Below are positions 23,054 through 30,468 of a stretch of 43,111 bases of DNA, piece after piece. Source of the stretch: Desulfosporosinus cupriresistens. GTDB taxonomy: Bacteria; Bacillota; Desulfitobacteriia; Desulfitobacteriales; Desulfitobacteriaceae. A program made the position numbers and the translations under genes. The DNA is taken from NCBI RefSeq assembly GCF_001707885.1, contig NZ_MASS01000035.1, positions 1 to 43,111 on the forward strand, given 5' to 3'. Below the pieces are notes generated by a model that worked only from the letters and a program-made list of their open reading frames with translations, was not told the DNA's origin and ran no database searches. The first letter of the stretch is position 1, and each line of letters opens with the position of its first letter.

Positions 23054-25009
23054 ATGAACATCTTAACGGCTGAGAATTTGACGAAAAGTTATGGCGAAAA
23101 ACTACTTTTTGCTGATATTTCCTTTGGGATTGACGAAGGGGAAAAGATAGGAATTATTGGGGTTAATGGGACGGGTAAGTCCACTTTGCTCAAGATTTTG
23201 GCGGGTGTTGAATGGCCGGATCAGGGGAAAGTGACGATGGGAAACAATGTGCAGCTCGATTACCTCCCCCAAAACCCAGATTTCGAAGATAGTGCGACGG
23301 TCTTACAACAAGTCTTTAAAGGGAATTCTCCGGTAATGAAATTGTTGCGGGCGTATGAAATGGCTTTAGAAAAGCTGAATGATGACCCGGAACAGTCTAA
23401 GTTGCAACAAACGTTGATCACTCTAGGGCAACAGATGGATGAGCTGGACGCTTGGCAGTTAGAAAACGAGGCGAAAGCGATTCTAAGTAAGCTCGGCATT
23501 TCCAAATTCGATACTTTAATTGGGACCCTGTCCGGCGGACAGCGCAAACGGGTGGCCCTGGCGAGTGCGCTTATTAATCCGGCGGATATTCTGATCCTTG
23601 ATGAGCCAACGAACCACATTGATAATGATACGGTGGATTGGTTGGAACAATACTTGAATCGACGCAAAGGTGCTTTGGTCATGGTAACGCATGATCGCTA
23701 TTTCCTCGACCGTGTTGTTGGTCGGGTGTTAGAGTTGGATCAGGGAAAGCTTTATCCTTACCCCGGAAATTATAGTCGTTTCTTGGAATTAAAAGCGGAG
23801 CGGGAAGAGCAAGTCGAGGCAACGGAGAGGAAACGCCAAAACCTCTTTCGCAATGAACTGGCCTGGATGCGCAGGGGTGCCAGAGCCCGGACGACTAAGC
23901 AGAAGGCTAGGATTGAGCGCTTTGAAAAGCTGGCGGCGGATAAGCCCACGGCAGGGACGGAGCGGATTGAAATCACGGCAGGGGCCTCTCGTTTGGGAAA
24001 GAAAATCATGGAATGCACGCATGTCCAAAAAGCGTTTCCTGACCGGGGTGTGGTGATCAAAGATTTCGATTATATTCTCTTAAGGAATGATCGGATAGGG
24101 ATTATTGGTCCCAACGGGAGTGGTAAGTCCACTTTGTTAAATTTGATCGCTGGTCGTCTGACGCCGGATGGTGGGAGTATAGAACTAGGATCTACGGTCA
24201 ATATCGGATATTTCGCCCAGGAAAATACCTATTTGAATCCCGATATTCGTGTGATTGATGAGCTTAAAGCGGTGGCCGAAGTGATTCCTACGGCTGACGG
24301 TGGATTTTTGACAGCATCGCAAATGTTGGAGCGCTTTTTGTTCCCGCCGGCTGCGCAATGGACGCAGATCGCTAAGCTTTCCGGTGGCGAAAAACGCCGG
24401 CTTTATCTTTTGCGGATTCTGATGGGTGCTCCGAATGTCCTCTTATTAGATGAGCCGACCAATGATTTGGATATTCAGACCTTGACTATTTTGGAAGGCT
24501 ATCTGGATGAATTTCCGGGCGCTGTGATTGCTGTTTCCCATGATCGGTATTTCCTCGACCGGGTGACGGATAAGATTTTTGCTTTCCAAGGCGAGGGGAT
24601 CATTCGGTCCTATGTAGGCAATTACTCGGACTATCGGGAACAAGTCTATGCGGCTGAGCAGGAGGCTGCGCAGGCGACCAATCTAAATTCTTTGGCCAAA
24701 GCTTTAAAGGGCCAGGGCACCCCGGTGGCCAAGGAAGAACCGGAGAGAAAGAAAGAACGCCCGCTGAAAATGACCTATAAAGAGCAGCAGGACTTTGCGC
24801 AAATTGAGGATCAGATTGCCCAGACCGAAGAAGACCTGCAAAAAAATAGTCAACAGATGAATGAGATGGGTAGCGATTTTGGCAAGCTAACTGAGTTAGT
24901 TGCTATCCAACAAGACCTTGAAAAGAAACTGGAAGACATGCTGGAACGTTGGACGTATTTAAATGAACTGGCCGAAAAAATAGCCCAAAATAATTTAGCT
25001 TTACAATAA
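23054..25009 (+). CDS. ABC-F family ATPase, Uup type
   Basis: A 651-residue protein with two nucleotide-binding domains and no membrane segments. NBD1 has Walker A GVNGTGKST, signature LSGGQRKR and Walker B ILILDEPTNHID. NBD2 has GPNGSGKST, LSGGEKRR and VLLLDEPTNDLD. The inter-domain arm (about 240-300) is rich in Arg/Lys. The C-terminal 90 residues are a coiled coil (QIEDQIAQTEEDLQKN and following), as in Uup. These proteins act at the ribosome or on DNA-repair intermediates rather than in transport. ATG 23054 is chosen after GGGGAAGAGG. Confidence 0.92.
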   Translation: MNILTAENLTKSYGEKLLFADISFGIDEGEKIGIIGVNGTGKSTLLKILAGVEWPDQGKVTMGNNVQLDYLPQNPDFEDSATVLQQVFKGNSPVMKLLRAYEMALEKLNDDPEQSKLQQTLITLGQQMDELDAWQLENEAKAILSKLGISKFDTLIGTLSGGQRKRVALASALINPADILILDEPTNHIDNDTVDWLEQYLNRRKGALVMVTHDRYFLDRVVGRVLELDQGKLYPYPGNYSRFLELKAEREEQVEATERKRQNLFRNELAWMRRGARARTTKQKARIERFEKLAADKPTAGTERIEITAGASRLGKKIMECTHVQKAFPDRGVVIKDFDYILLRNDRIGIIGPNGSGKSTLLNLIAGRLTPDGGSIELGSTVNIGYFAQENTYLNPDIRVIDELKAVAEVIPTADGGFLTASQMLERFLFPPAAQWTQIAKLSGGEKRRLYLLRILMGAPNVLLLDEPTNDLDIQTLTILEGYLDEFPGAVIAVSHDRYFLDRVTDKIFAFQGEGIIRSYVGNYSDYREQVYAAEQEAAQATNLNSLAKALKGQGTPVAKEEPERKKERPLKMTYKEQQDFAQIEDQIAQTEEDLQKNSQQMNEMGSDFGKLTELVAIQQDLEKKLEDMLERWTYLNELAEKIAQNNLALQ

Positions 25010-25025
25010 TTGGAGGGTCATTAAT

Positions 25026-25181
25026 ATGGATGAGAATATGCTTGAGCAAATGAAACGCTTGGTCGAAGAAAAAAAACTGAAGAGTGCCCAACAAGGTGGA
25101 CCCATTAAAGCTACGCAAAAGATTGGGGAGAGGCGGAAGGGCACTAAACGTCGCAAAGTCGGCGGTATGTTTGACAAATAA
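25026..25181 (+). CDS. 51-residue basic protein of unknown function
   Basis: The ribosome site TGGAGGG is followed by ATG 25026. The protein has an acidic/amphipathic N-terminal helix (MDENMLEQMKRLVEEKK) and a strongly basic tail (GERRKGTKRRKVGGMFDK), a pattern seen in small nucleic-acid or ribosome-associated proteins. I do not recognise the family. It starts 16 bases after the Uup-type ABC-F gene on the same strand and is likely co-transcribed. Confidence 0.65.
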   Translation: MDENMLEQMKRLVEEKKLKSAQQGGPIKATQKIGERRKGTKRRKVGGMFDK

Positions 25182-25254
25182 TATAGTTAGTTGTCAAACC
25201 TGGATTCATCCAGCACAATCTATTAAGTTGCAATAAGGGGAGAAGTTTAGTCAG

Positions 25255-26811
25255 ATGAGCATTTTAAATGTGGAAAATGTCAGCCATGGCTTTGGTGGGC
25301 GTAAAATTTTAGAGGACGTGAGCTTTCGCTTATTAAAAGGGGAACACGTTGGCCTGGTGGGGGCTAATGGAGAGGGCAAATCAACTTTTCTCGATATCAT
25401 TACGGGCAAGTTGATGCCGGATAAAGGGAATGTTGAATGGTCAAACCGGGTAACGGTCGGTTATTTAGACCAACATACAATTTTGACCAAAGGAAAAACG
25501 ATTCGCGACGTTCTCAAAGAAGCGTTTCAAGGGATGTTTGACTTGGAAGCAGAGACTTTGGAGATGTATGACCGAATGGGCAGCGTCTCGGAAAGTGAAA
25601 TGAACAAACTCTTGGAGGATGTCGGAGAGATTCAGAGTATCCTGGAACACAATGGCTTCTATATGATTGATGCGAAAATCGAGGAGATTGCTAATGGACT
25701 GGGGCTTGGGGAAATTGGTTTAGAGAAAGATGTTGAGGATTTAAGTGGGGGTCAGCGCACGAAAGTTTTACTCACGAAACTCTTGCTCCAAAATCCCAGC
25801 ATTCTAATTCTTGATGAGCCGACGAACTTTTTGGATGTCGAGCATATTGAGTGGTTGAAGCGTTATCTTAATCAGTATGAAAATGCGTTTATTCTCGTTT
25901 CTCACGATATCACCTTTTTGAATAGCGTTATCAATGTCATTTATCATGTGGAAAACGCTGGTCTGACACGTTATACCGGAAACTACGAACAATTCATGGA
26001 GCTTTTAGAGATTCGAAAAATCCAGGAGATTAAAGCTTATGACAAGCAGCAAAAAGAAGTCGATCGGTTAGAAGACTTTATTGCTCGCAACAAAGCCCGG
26101 ATTTCGACGACTGGGCGGGCCAAGAGCCGTCAGAAGCAGTTGGAAAAAATGGATCTGTTGGAGCGGCCGAGGGAGAAAATCCAACCAAAATTTAAATTTA
26201 AAGAAGCGCGGACACCGAGTAAACTGATTTTCCTGGCCAGAGATATTGTGCTGGGTTATGATGAACCGTTGACGCGTCCTCTAAATTTGACTCTCGAACG
26301 AGGGCAAAAGGTTGCCATCCGGGGGGTCAACGGCTTAGGTAAATCCACCTTGCTCAAGACGTTGCTGGGGTTTATTCCCCCGGTTTCCGGTGAAGTCGAG
26401 CTGGGGGATTTTCTCGCGCCCGGTTATTTCGAGCAAGAATCCAGTCGCAAAAATGAGAAGACGGCGTTAGACGAAGTTTGGGGTGAATATCCCGGACTCA
26501 CGAATGCTGAAGTACGCGGAGCCTTAGCACGCTGCGGCCTGACGAAAGAACACATCTCCAGTAAGATGATGGTCTTAAGTGGCGGAGAGAACGCTAAAGT
26601 TCGGCTCTGTAAGCTCATGCTGAAGGATGTTAATTGGTTGGTCCTTGATGAGCCAACGAATCATTTGGATGTGGATGCTAAGGAAGAGCTTAAGAAAGCG
26701 ATTGCGGATTATCGAGGGACTGTGCTTGTTGTTTCCCACGAACCGGAATTTTACGAAGATTGGGTAACCGACGTGTGGAATTTAGAGGAGTGGACAACTA
26801 AGATTGTGTAA
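25255..26811 (+). CDS. ABC-F family ATPase, YkpA/YbiT type
   Basis: A 518-residue twin-NBD protein. NBD1: GANGEGKST, LSGGQRTKVLL, ILILDEPTNFLD. NBD2: GVNGLGKST, LSGGENAKVRL, LVLDEPTNHLD. The linker around 245-310 holds KQQKEVDRLEDFIARNKAR and RAKSRQKQLEKMDLL, the P-site tRNA interaction motif type of translation-factor ABC-F proteins. There is no C-terminal coiled coil, unlike its upstream paralogue. Resistance-type ABC-Fs cannot be excluded by sequence alone, but this length and linker suit the housekeeping YkpA/YbiT group. Confidence 0.9.
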   Translation: MSILNVENVSHGFGGRKILEDVSFRLLKGEHVGLVGANGEGKSTFLDIITGKLMPDKGNVEWSNRVTVGYLDQHTILTKGKTIRDVLKEAFQGMFDLEAETLEMYDRMGSVSESEMNKLLEDVGEIQSILEHNGFYMIDAKIEEIANGLGLGEIGLEKDVEDLSGGQRTKVLLTKLLLQNPSILILDEPTNFLDVEHIEWLKRYLNQYENAFILVSHDITFLNSVINVIYHVENAGLTRYTGNYEQFMELLEIRKIQEIKAYDKQQKEVDRLEDFIARNKARISTTGRAKSRQKQLEKMDLLERPREKIQPKFKFKEARTPSKLIFLARDIVLGYDEPLTRPLNLTLERGQKVAIRGVNGLGKSTLLKTLLGFIPPVSGEVELGDFLAPGYFEQESSRKNEKTALDEVWGEYPGLTNAEVRGALARCGLTKEHISSKMMVLSGGENAKVRLCKLMLKDVNWLVLDEPTNHLDVDAKEELKKAIADYRGTVLVVSHEPEFYEDWVTDVWNLEEWTTKIV

Positions 26812-26924
26812 CTAAAACATAAAAAGGTGCCGAATCCGAAAAATGTGGTGGGACAATGTACCCGGAGTACTACAATGGAATCCATGGGTATCAATACCGA
26901 ATAACGGATATACGATAAAAAGGA

Positions 26925-26946
26925 CCGAGGCGCAGCCTCGGTTTTT
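26925..26946 (+). terminator. Terminator of YkpA-type ABC-F gene
   Basis: CCGAGGC-gca-GCCTCGG followed by TTTTT, with an A-run in front. Confidence 0.85.
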
Positions 26947-26984
26947 CTTATTTTAGAAAGAGGGTAAATTGCTGAAAGCCAGCA

Positions 26985-27024
26985 CCCCTGGAAAAAAGAG
27001 TATGTATCCTCTTTTTTCCAGGGG
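26985..27024. terminator. 16-bp hairpin downstream of fumarase
   Basis: A perfect stem CCCCTGGAAAAAAGAG with its complement and an 8-nt loop. It lies 165 bp beyond the fumarase beta stop. No T-run follows on either strand, so termination is only probable. Confidence 0.45.
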
Positions 27025-27188
27025 CATCTAGCATTGTCACTGAGACTATTCGATCCAAGCCTTTCTGCATGAAGCAACACGACAGTGAAAGGCTGGACTG
27101 GGCGAATTTTCATTTTACCTCATTCTAGTAGGTACTGATTCTGTAAACGATGTCCCAAGGACAATGTAGATGATCAATGACGTGCCCT

Positions 27189-27746
27189 TTACGTCCTTTT
27201 GTACTGCGCTTTCCCAATTTCATAGAGATTATTTCTTTCATGGTCAATAATCACGATCACCGGAAAATCCTTGACAACTAGACGTCGTACCGCTTCTGGT
27301 CCCAGTTCAGGATAGGCAATCACTTCCGCCGAAACAATTCGCTTGGCAATCAAGGCACCGGCTCCACCAATTGCTCCGAAGTAGACGGCACCGTGTTTCT
27401 TCATCGCTTCGATCACTTCCGGAGAACGAAGCCCTTTGCCGATCATTCCCGTTAGTCCCTCGGCGATCAACTTCGGCGAATAAGCATCCATCCGCCCGCT
27501 TGTCGTCGGCCCAGCAGAACCAATCACTTGGCCCTTTTTGGCAGGTGTAGGCCCTACAAAATAGATGATTTGATCTTTCATAGTAAAGGGAAGGTCTTTG
27601 CCCTGCTCCAGAGCAGCGACCATTTTTTTATGAGCTGCATCGCGCCCGGTATAAATCACGCCGCTTATCAAGACATTGTCCCCGGCTTTCAAGCCTTTCA
27701 GCATTTCTTGAGTTAAAGGAGTTTCAATACGTTTCACTCCGTTCAT
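27189..27746 (-). CDS. Class I fumarate hydratase, beta (C-terminal) subunit
   Basis: A 185-residue subunit matching the C-terminal domain of Fe-S hydro-lyases (fumarase/tartrate dehydratase): LKAGDNVLISGVIYTGRDAAHK, the FVGPTPAKKGQVIGSAGPTTSGRMD loop, IGKGLRSPEVIEAMKKHGAVYF and the IVIIDHERNNLYE end. With the alpha subunit it converts fumarate and malate reversibly. Its ATG overlaps the alpha stop (TAATG), which ensures coupled translation. The tartrate-dehydratase branch is possible, but sdhCAB and malic enzyme nearby favour fumarase. Confidence 0.92.
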   Translation of the reverse strand: MNGVKRIETPLTQEMLKGLKAGDNVLISGVIYTGRDAAHKKMVAALEQGKDLPFTMKDQIIYFVGPTPAKKGQVIGSAGPTTSGRMDAYSPKLIAEGLTGMIGKGLRSPEVIEAMKKHGAVYFGAIGGAGALIAKRIVSAEVIAYPELGPEAVRRLVVKDFPVIVIIDHERNNLYEIGKAQYKRT

Positions 27747-28603
27747 TAGCTTTCCCTCCCTTGCAAGGTGATTTCTTTATGACGAGTTGCATGACAGCCA
27801 ATGTTTACTGCGACTGGCATTCCCGCAATATGTGTCGGATAGACCTCTAAGTTAACCGCCAACGCAGTTGTCACTCCACCAAACCCTTGAGGACCAATAC
27901 CTAAGTGATTAACGCGCTCTAATAACTCCGCTTCGATCTTAGCCAATCGCTTTTCAGGATTACGTTTCCCCACTTCGCGAAGCAAGCCTTTTTTGGCTAG
28001 AAGGGTTGCTTTCTCCATCGTACCGCCCACGCCCACTCCGACGATAATCGGCGGGCAGGGATTTCCACCCGCTTGATCGACCGTGTCCACAACAAATTGC
28101 ATTGCACCCTCTAAGCCCTCCGAAGGTTTACACATTTTTAAGCCTCCCATGTTTTCGCTGCCGAACCCTTTGGGAGCCACTACAAGATGCAGCGAATCGC
28201 CGGGGACAATATCATAATGGATCACTGCTGGCGTGTTATCCCCTGTGTTAACCCGTTCAAACGGATCTTTTACCACCGATTTGCGAAGATAGCCATGTTC
28301 ATAACCTCGACGTACCCCTTCATTAATTGCCTCGGTGAGGTCCCCACCGACTACGTGCAAATCCTGGCCAATACCTACAAAAAGCACCGCCATCCCGGTG
28401 TCCTGACACATTGGGACTCTTTCCTCGTGTGCAATTTTAGCGTTCTCGATGAGACGTTCTAATACCTCTTGGCCTAACGGAGAACGCTCATCCTTCAAAG
28501 CCTGATGAAACCCAGCCATGATGTCCGAACCTAGGTCATAATTTGCCTCGACACAAAGTTTTTCAACCGCAGTAACGATTTCTTCCGCGAGTATTTTCTT
28601 CAT
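27746..28603 (-). CDS. Class I fumarate hydratase, alpha (Fe-S) subunit
   Basis: A 285-residue Fe-S hydro-lyase alpha subunit. Candidate cluster ligands are Cys in [10 protein letters not shown] (about 62), Cys in [16 protein letters not shown] and Cys in [12 protein letters not shown]; the substrate-binding [18 protein letters not shown] and [10 protein letters not shown] segments are conserved. The cluster is oxygen-sensitive, fitting an anaerobe. The start follows GGGGGTACAGACGAG. No sigma-54 site was found directly upstream, so this pair may use another promoter or readthrough from the DMT gene 148 bp upstream. Confidence 0.93.
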   Translation of the reverse strand: MKKILAEEIVTAVEKLCVEANYDLGSDIMAGFHQALKDERSPLGQEVLERLIENAKIAHEERVPMCQDTGMAVLFVGIGQDLHVVGGDLTEAINEGVRRGYEHGYLRKSVVKDPFERVNTGDNTPAVIHYDIVPGDSLHLVVAPKGFGSENMGGLKMCKPSEGLEGAMQFVVDTVDQAGGNPCPPIIVGVGVGGTMEKATLLAKKGLLREVGKRNPEKRLAKIEAELLERVNHLGIGPQGFGGVTTALAVNLEVYPTHIAGMPVAVNIGCHATRHKEITLQGRES

Positions 28604-28697
28604 CTCGTCTGTACCCCCAATATTTCTATTGTTATAAATCTATAATCTCCACGAAATCGTGCATGCTAAGCCTTCTGATTCAGTTCTTCTGGTGGCG

Positions 28698-28721
28698 TAG
28701 GTGGAGTAGAGCCTCCACCTA
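28698..28721. other. Small stem in the fumarase upstream region
   Basis: TAGGTGGAG-tagagc-CTCCACCTA, a perfect 9-bp stem between the DMT stop (28752) and the fumarase start (28603). It has no U-tract, so it may be a processing or partial termination site between co-oriented genes. Confidence 0.4.
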
Positions 28722-28751
28722 GAGATCCATGTTCGGGGTAGCTGAACGAGT

Positions 28752-29669
28752 TCACTTGGCAACTGCCCGAGCCGCCACAGAAGCTTGCTTAGATTTAAAG
28801 GCAATATAGGAACTTACAATAATAAATCCAATTCCTATAATTACGTTTGTCTGAAGCTTATCTCCAAGTATCATTACAGCAAGTATGGTAGCTAAAGCGG
28901 GCTTTATTAAAAATACTAAGGATGCTGTAACTGCTGAGGTTAACCTTATTGCTCCAAGATAGAATATATATCCGAGTGCCTTTATAAAAAGACCCATGTA
29001 GACCAGTATTAATACTGAATTCCCATCAAGTCCATTTAGAACAGGTCTTCCTGTAGCTAAGAGTATTAATAGCACAAAGAATGCTCCGAAATAGAATGCT
29101 ATACAGTTAAATACATAACCACCGTATAGATGTATTCTAATTTTGCTGATTACTGTATATAGTGACCATGATATAGCCGCGCCTAATGAAAGTGTTATTC
29201 CTAATAAATTGGAAGATCCGCCATGCATTCCCGCTGCCATTTTGGCTGGATTGAAAATTACAAGAACGCCCAAAATACCTATAAAAAGAGAAAATAAGAT
29301 TGATTTACTAGCTTTTTCTTTTAAAATTAAATAAGCAAAGGGTACTGTAAATATTGCATTAGAACTAAATATAACTGCTGAAGTTGAAGCTAGAGTATAT
29401 TTGCCTGCCCATGATAGGAGAGCCATTGAGATAGGTACACATAATGCACCATTTAATGCTAAGTATCCAAAATCTCTTACACCAAGATTTAGCTTCTTAG
29501 CTTTGATATCTTTTATTGCTAGTGGGGTCAATAGGATAGCGCCGATCAAAAATATTATAAATGTAATTTGAAATGAATCTAATCCTTTCTGAACTAGCAT
29601 TTTATTTGCAATTTCCTGGGTACTATATGATAGAGCAGTTAGAAGTATAAACATATAACCTTTTTGCAT
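28752..29669 (-). CDS. DMT superfamily (EamA) transporter, 10 TM
   Basis: A 305-residue protein with ten membrane segments arranged as two EamA repeats. The first repeat ends with STSAVIFSSNAIFTVPFAYLILKEK and the second with TSAVTASLVFLIKPALATILAVMILGDK, both typical EamA ends. Members export or exchange small metabolites; the substrate cannot be read from sequence. Base composition is more AT-rich than the neighbouring fumarase, hinting at separate origin. A sigma-54 promoter 205-220 bp upstream points to control by the adjacent activator, so a C4-acid or related metabolite is a reasonable guess. Confidence 0.88.
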   Translation of the reverse strand: MQKGYMFILLTALSYSTQEIANKMLVQKGLDSFQITFIIFLIGAILLTPLAIKDIKAKKLNLGVRDFGYLALNGALCVPISMALLSWAGKYTLASTSAVIFSSNAIFTVPFAYLILKEKASKSILFSLFIGILGVLVIFNPAKMAAGMHGGSSNLLGITLSLGAAISWSLYTVISKIRIHLYGGYVFNCIAFYFGAFFVLLILLATGRPVLNGLDGNSVLILVYMGLFIKALGYIFYLGAIRLTSAVTASLVFLIKPALATILAVMILGDKLQTNVIIGIGFIIVSSYIAFKSKQASVAARAVAK

Positions 29670-29681
29670 TTCTTTATCCTC

Positions 29682-29777
29682 CTATGTTTTGTGTATAATT
29701 TTAGAATTTAGTTCAAAATCTCTTTTTCCATACTTCAATAAGTGAAGGTCTAAAGTCCCCGTCATTTTCGGTTTCAT
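29682..29777 (-). CDS. 31-residue small protein between sigma-54 promoter and DMT gene
   Basis: ATG 29777 follows AAAGGAG at good distance. The frame of 31 codons begins MKPKMTGTLDLHLLKYGKRD and ends in the TAG that overlaps the ribosome site of the DMT gene. This arrangement suggests a translationally coupled small protein or leader peptide. I recognise no family; it could be the truncated start of a lost gene. A second GAGGAGG at about 29856 on this strand precedes only a 4-codon frame. Confidence 0.45.
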   Translation of the reverse strand: MKPKMTGTLDLHLLKYGKRDFELNSKIIHKT

Positions 29778-29875
29778 TCTACTGACTCCTTTCTCTCTTA
29801 CTGCATTCACGCAACGCATACCTTTGTGATCATACACATGTCATTAAGTCGTTTCCTCCTCTTGTATTTTACATT

Positions 29876-29891
29876 AGCAAGAATTGTGCCA
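29876..29891 (-). promoter_or_regulatory. Sigma-54 promoter reading left (DMT gene)
   Basis: On the minus strand the sequence is TGGCAC-AATTC-TTGCT, an exact match to the -24/-12 consensus TGGCACNNNNNTTGCW. Transcription would start near 29865 and run to the 31-residue frame and the DMT transporter. Confidence 0.88.
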
Positions 29892-29916
29892 ATAGTAAGA
29901 AATTTAAGAATAATTG

Positions 29917-29960
29917 TACAAGGCGTATACAAGGCGTATACAAGGCGTATATAAGGCAGA
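29917..29960. repeat. Four 11-bp direct repeats (helically phased)
   Basis: Three exact copies of TACAAGGCGTA followed by a degenerate fourth (TATAAGGCAGA), head to tail with an 11-bp period, one per helical turn. They lie between the two divergent sigma-54 promoters, next to the left one. Possible protein-binding array. Confidence 0.75.
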
Positions 29961-29990
29961 TATGTGAGAATAATAAAAGAATGAAGTTCA

Positions 29991-30005
29991 TTCTAATTTC
30001 TAGAA
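29991..30005. promoter_or_regulatory. Putative activator-binding site (enhancer), copy 1
   Basis: TTCTAATTTCTAGAA, with the palindromic core AATTTCTAGAAATT. It is about 100 bp from each of the two divergent sigma-54 promoters. The identical 15 bp occur inverted at 32221-32235 upstream of the sdh promoter. Confidence 0.6.
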
Positions 30006-30107
30006 ATTAAATTAAAAATCTATAAAACAAGAGAACGAAGAGTAGATAAAGCCAAATACCAAAGGGAGCACCAGTAAAGCACACATCCAAATTAGTAGTA
30101 ATAGCTG

Positions 30108-30123
30108 TGGCACATAAGTTGCA
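30108..30123 (+). promoter_or_regulatory. Sigma-54 promoter reading right (activator gene)
   Basis: TGGCAC-ATAAG-TTGCA, an exact consensus match. The start would be near 30134, leaving a leader of about 335 nt before the activator ATG. Confidence 0.85.
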
Positions 30124-30468
30124 AATTATTGATTTGTGACTTTTTTCTATTTTAAGAGCATAAAATCGGGTAAGACTTCCATAATAATTCCAAGTTTGTG
30201 CCTCATAATGGGATCTGACAAAGGGTTAGATGCACTCCGTAGCAGGACGACATAAAGTTATTATTAGGAGGATGAAAAAGAAAACTATTGAAATGTTCTT
30301 TATAAATTATAGAAATAAGATGAATTAATTGAATAATGTCTACTCTATTCAGAGAAACTTCTAAAAATTAATAGATAGAGTAGGAAATTTGATGAATGGG
30401 GGCGAATATTCTAATAATTGTAATTAAGAATTTACAATCTATAAAGAATTTCGGAGGGAGGGTGAAAC
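30124..30468 (+). other. Long leader of the sigma-54 activator gene
   Basis: AT-rich region between the right-hand sigma-54 promoter and the activator. It has an inverted repeat CTACTCTAT (30340-30348) / ATAGAGTAG (30375-30383). AGGAGG at about 30266-30271 abuts a 17-codon ATG frame, too close for normal initiation. No recognised riboswitch. Confidence 0.4.

Larger units (their letters stand above)
26812..27188. other. Intergenic region between convergent ABC-F and fumarase genes
   Basis: Contains a clear terminator at 26925-26946 and a second long stem at 26985-27024. I see no gene; short open frames here are not supported by ribosome sites. Confidence 0.5.

Noticed and set aside
29917..29960. 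CRISPR array
   Set aside because: The repeats are 11 bp head to tail without spacers, and no cas gene is present.
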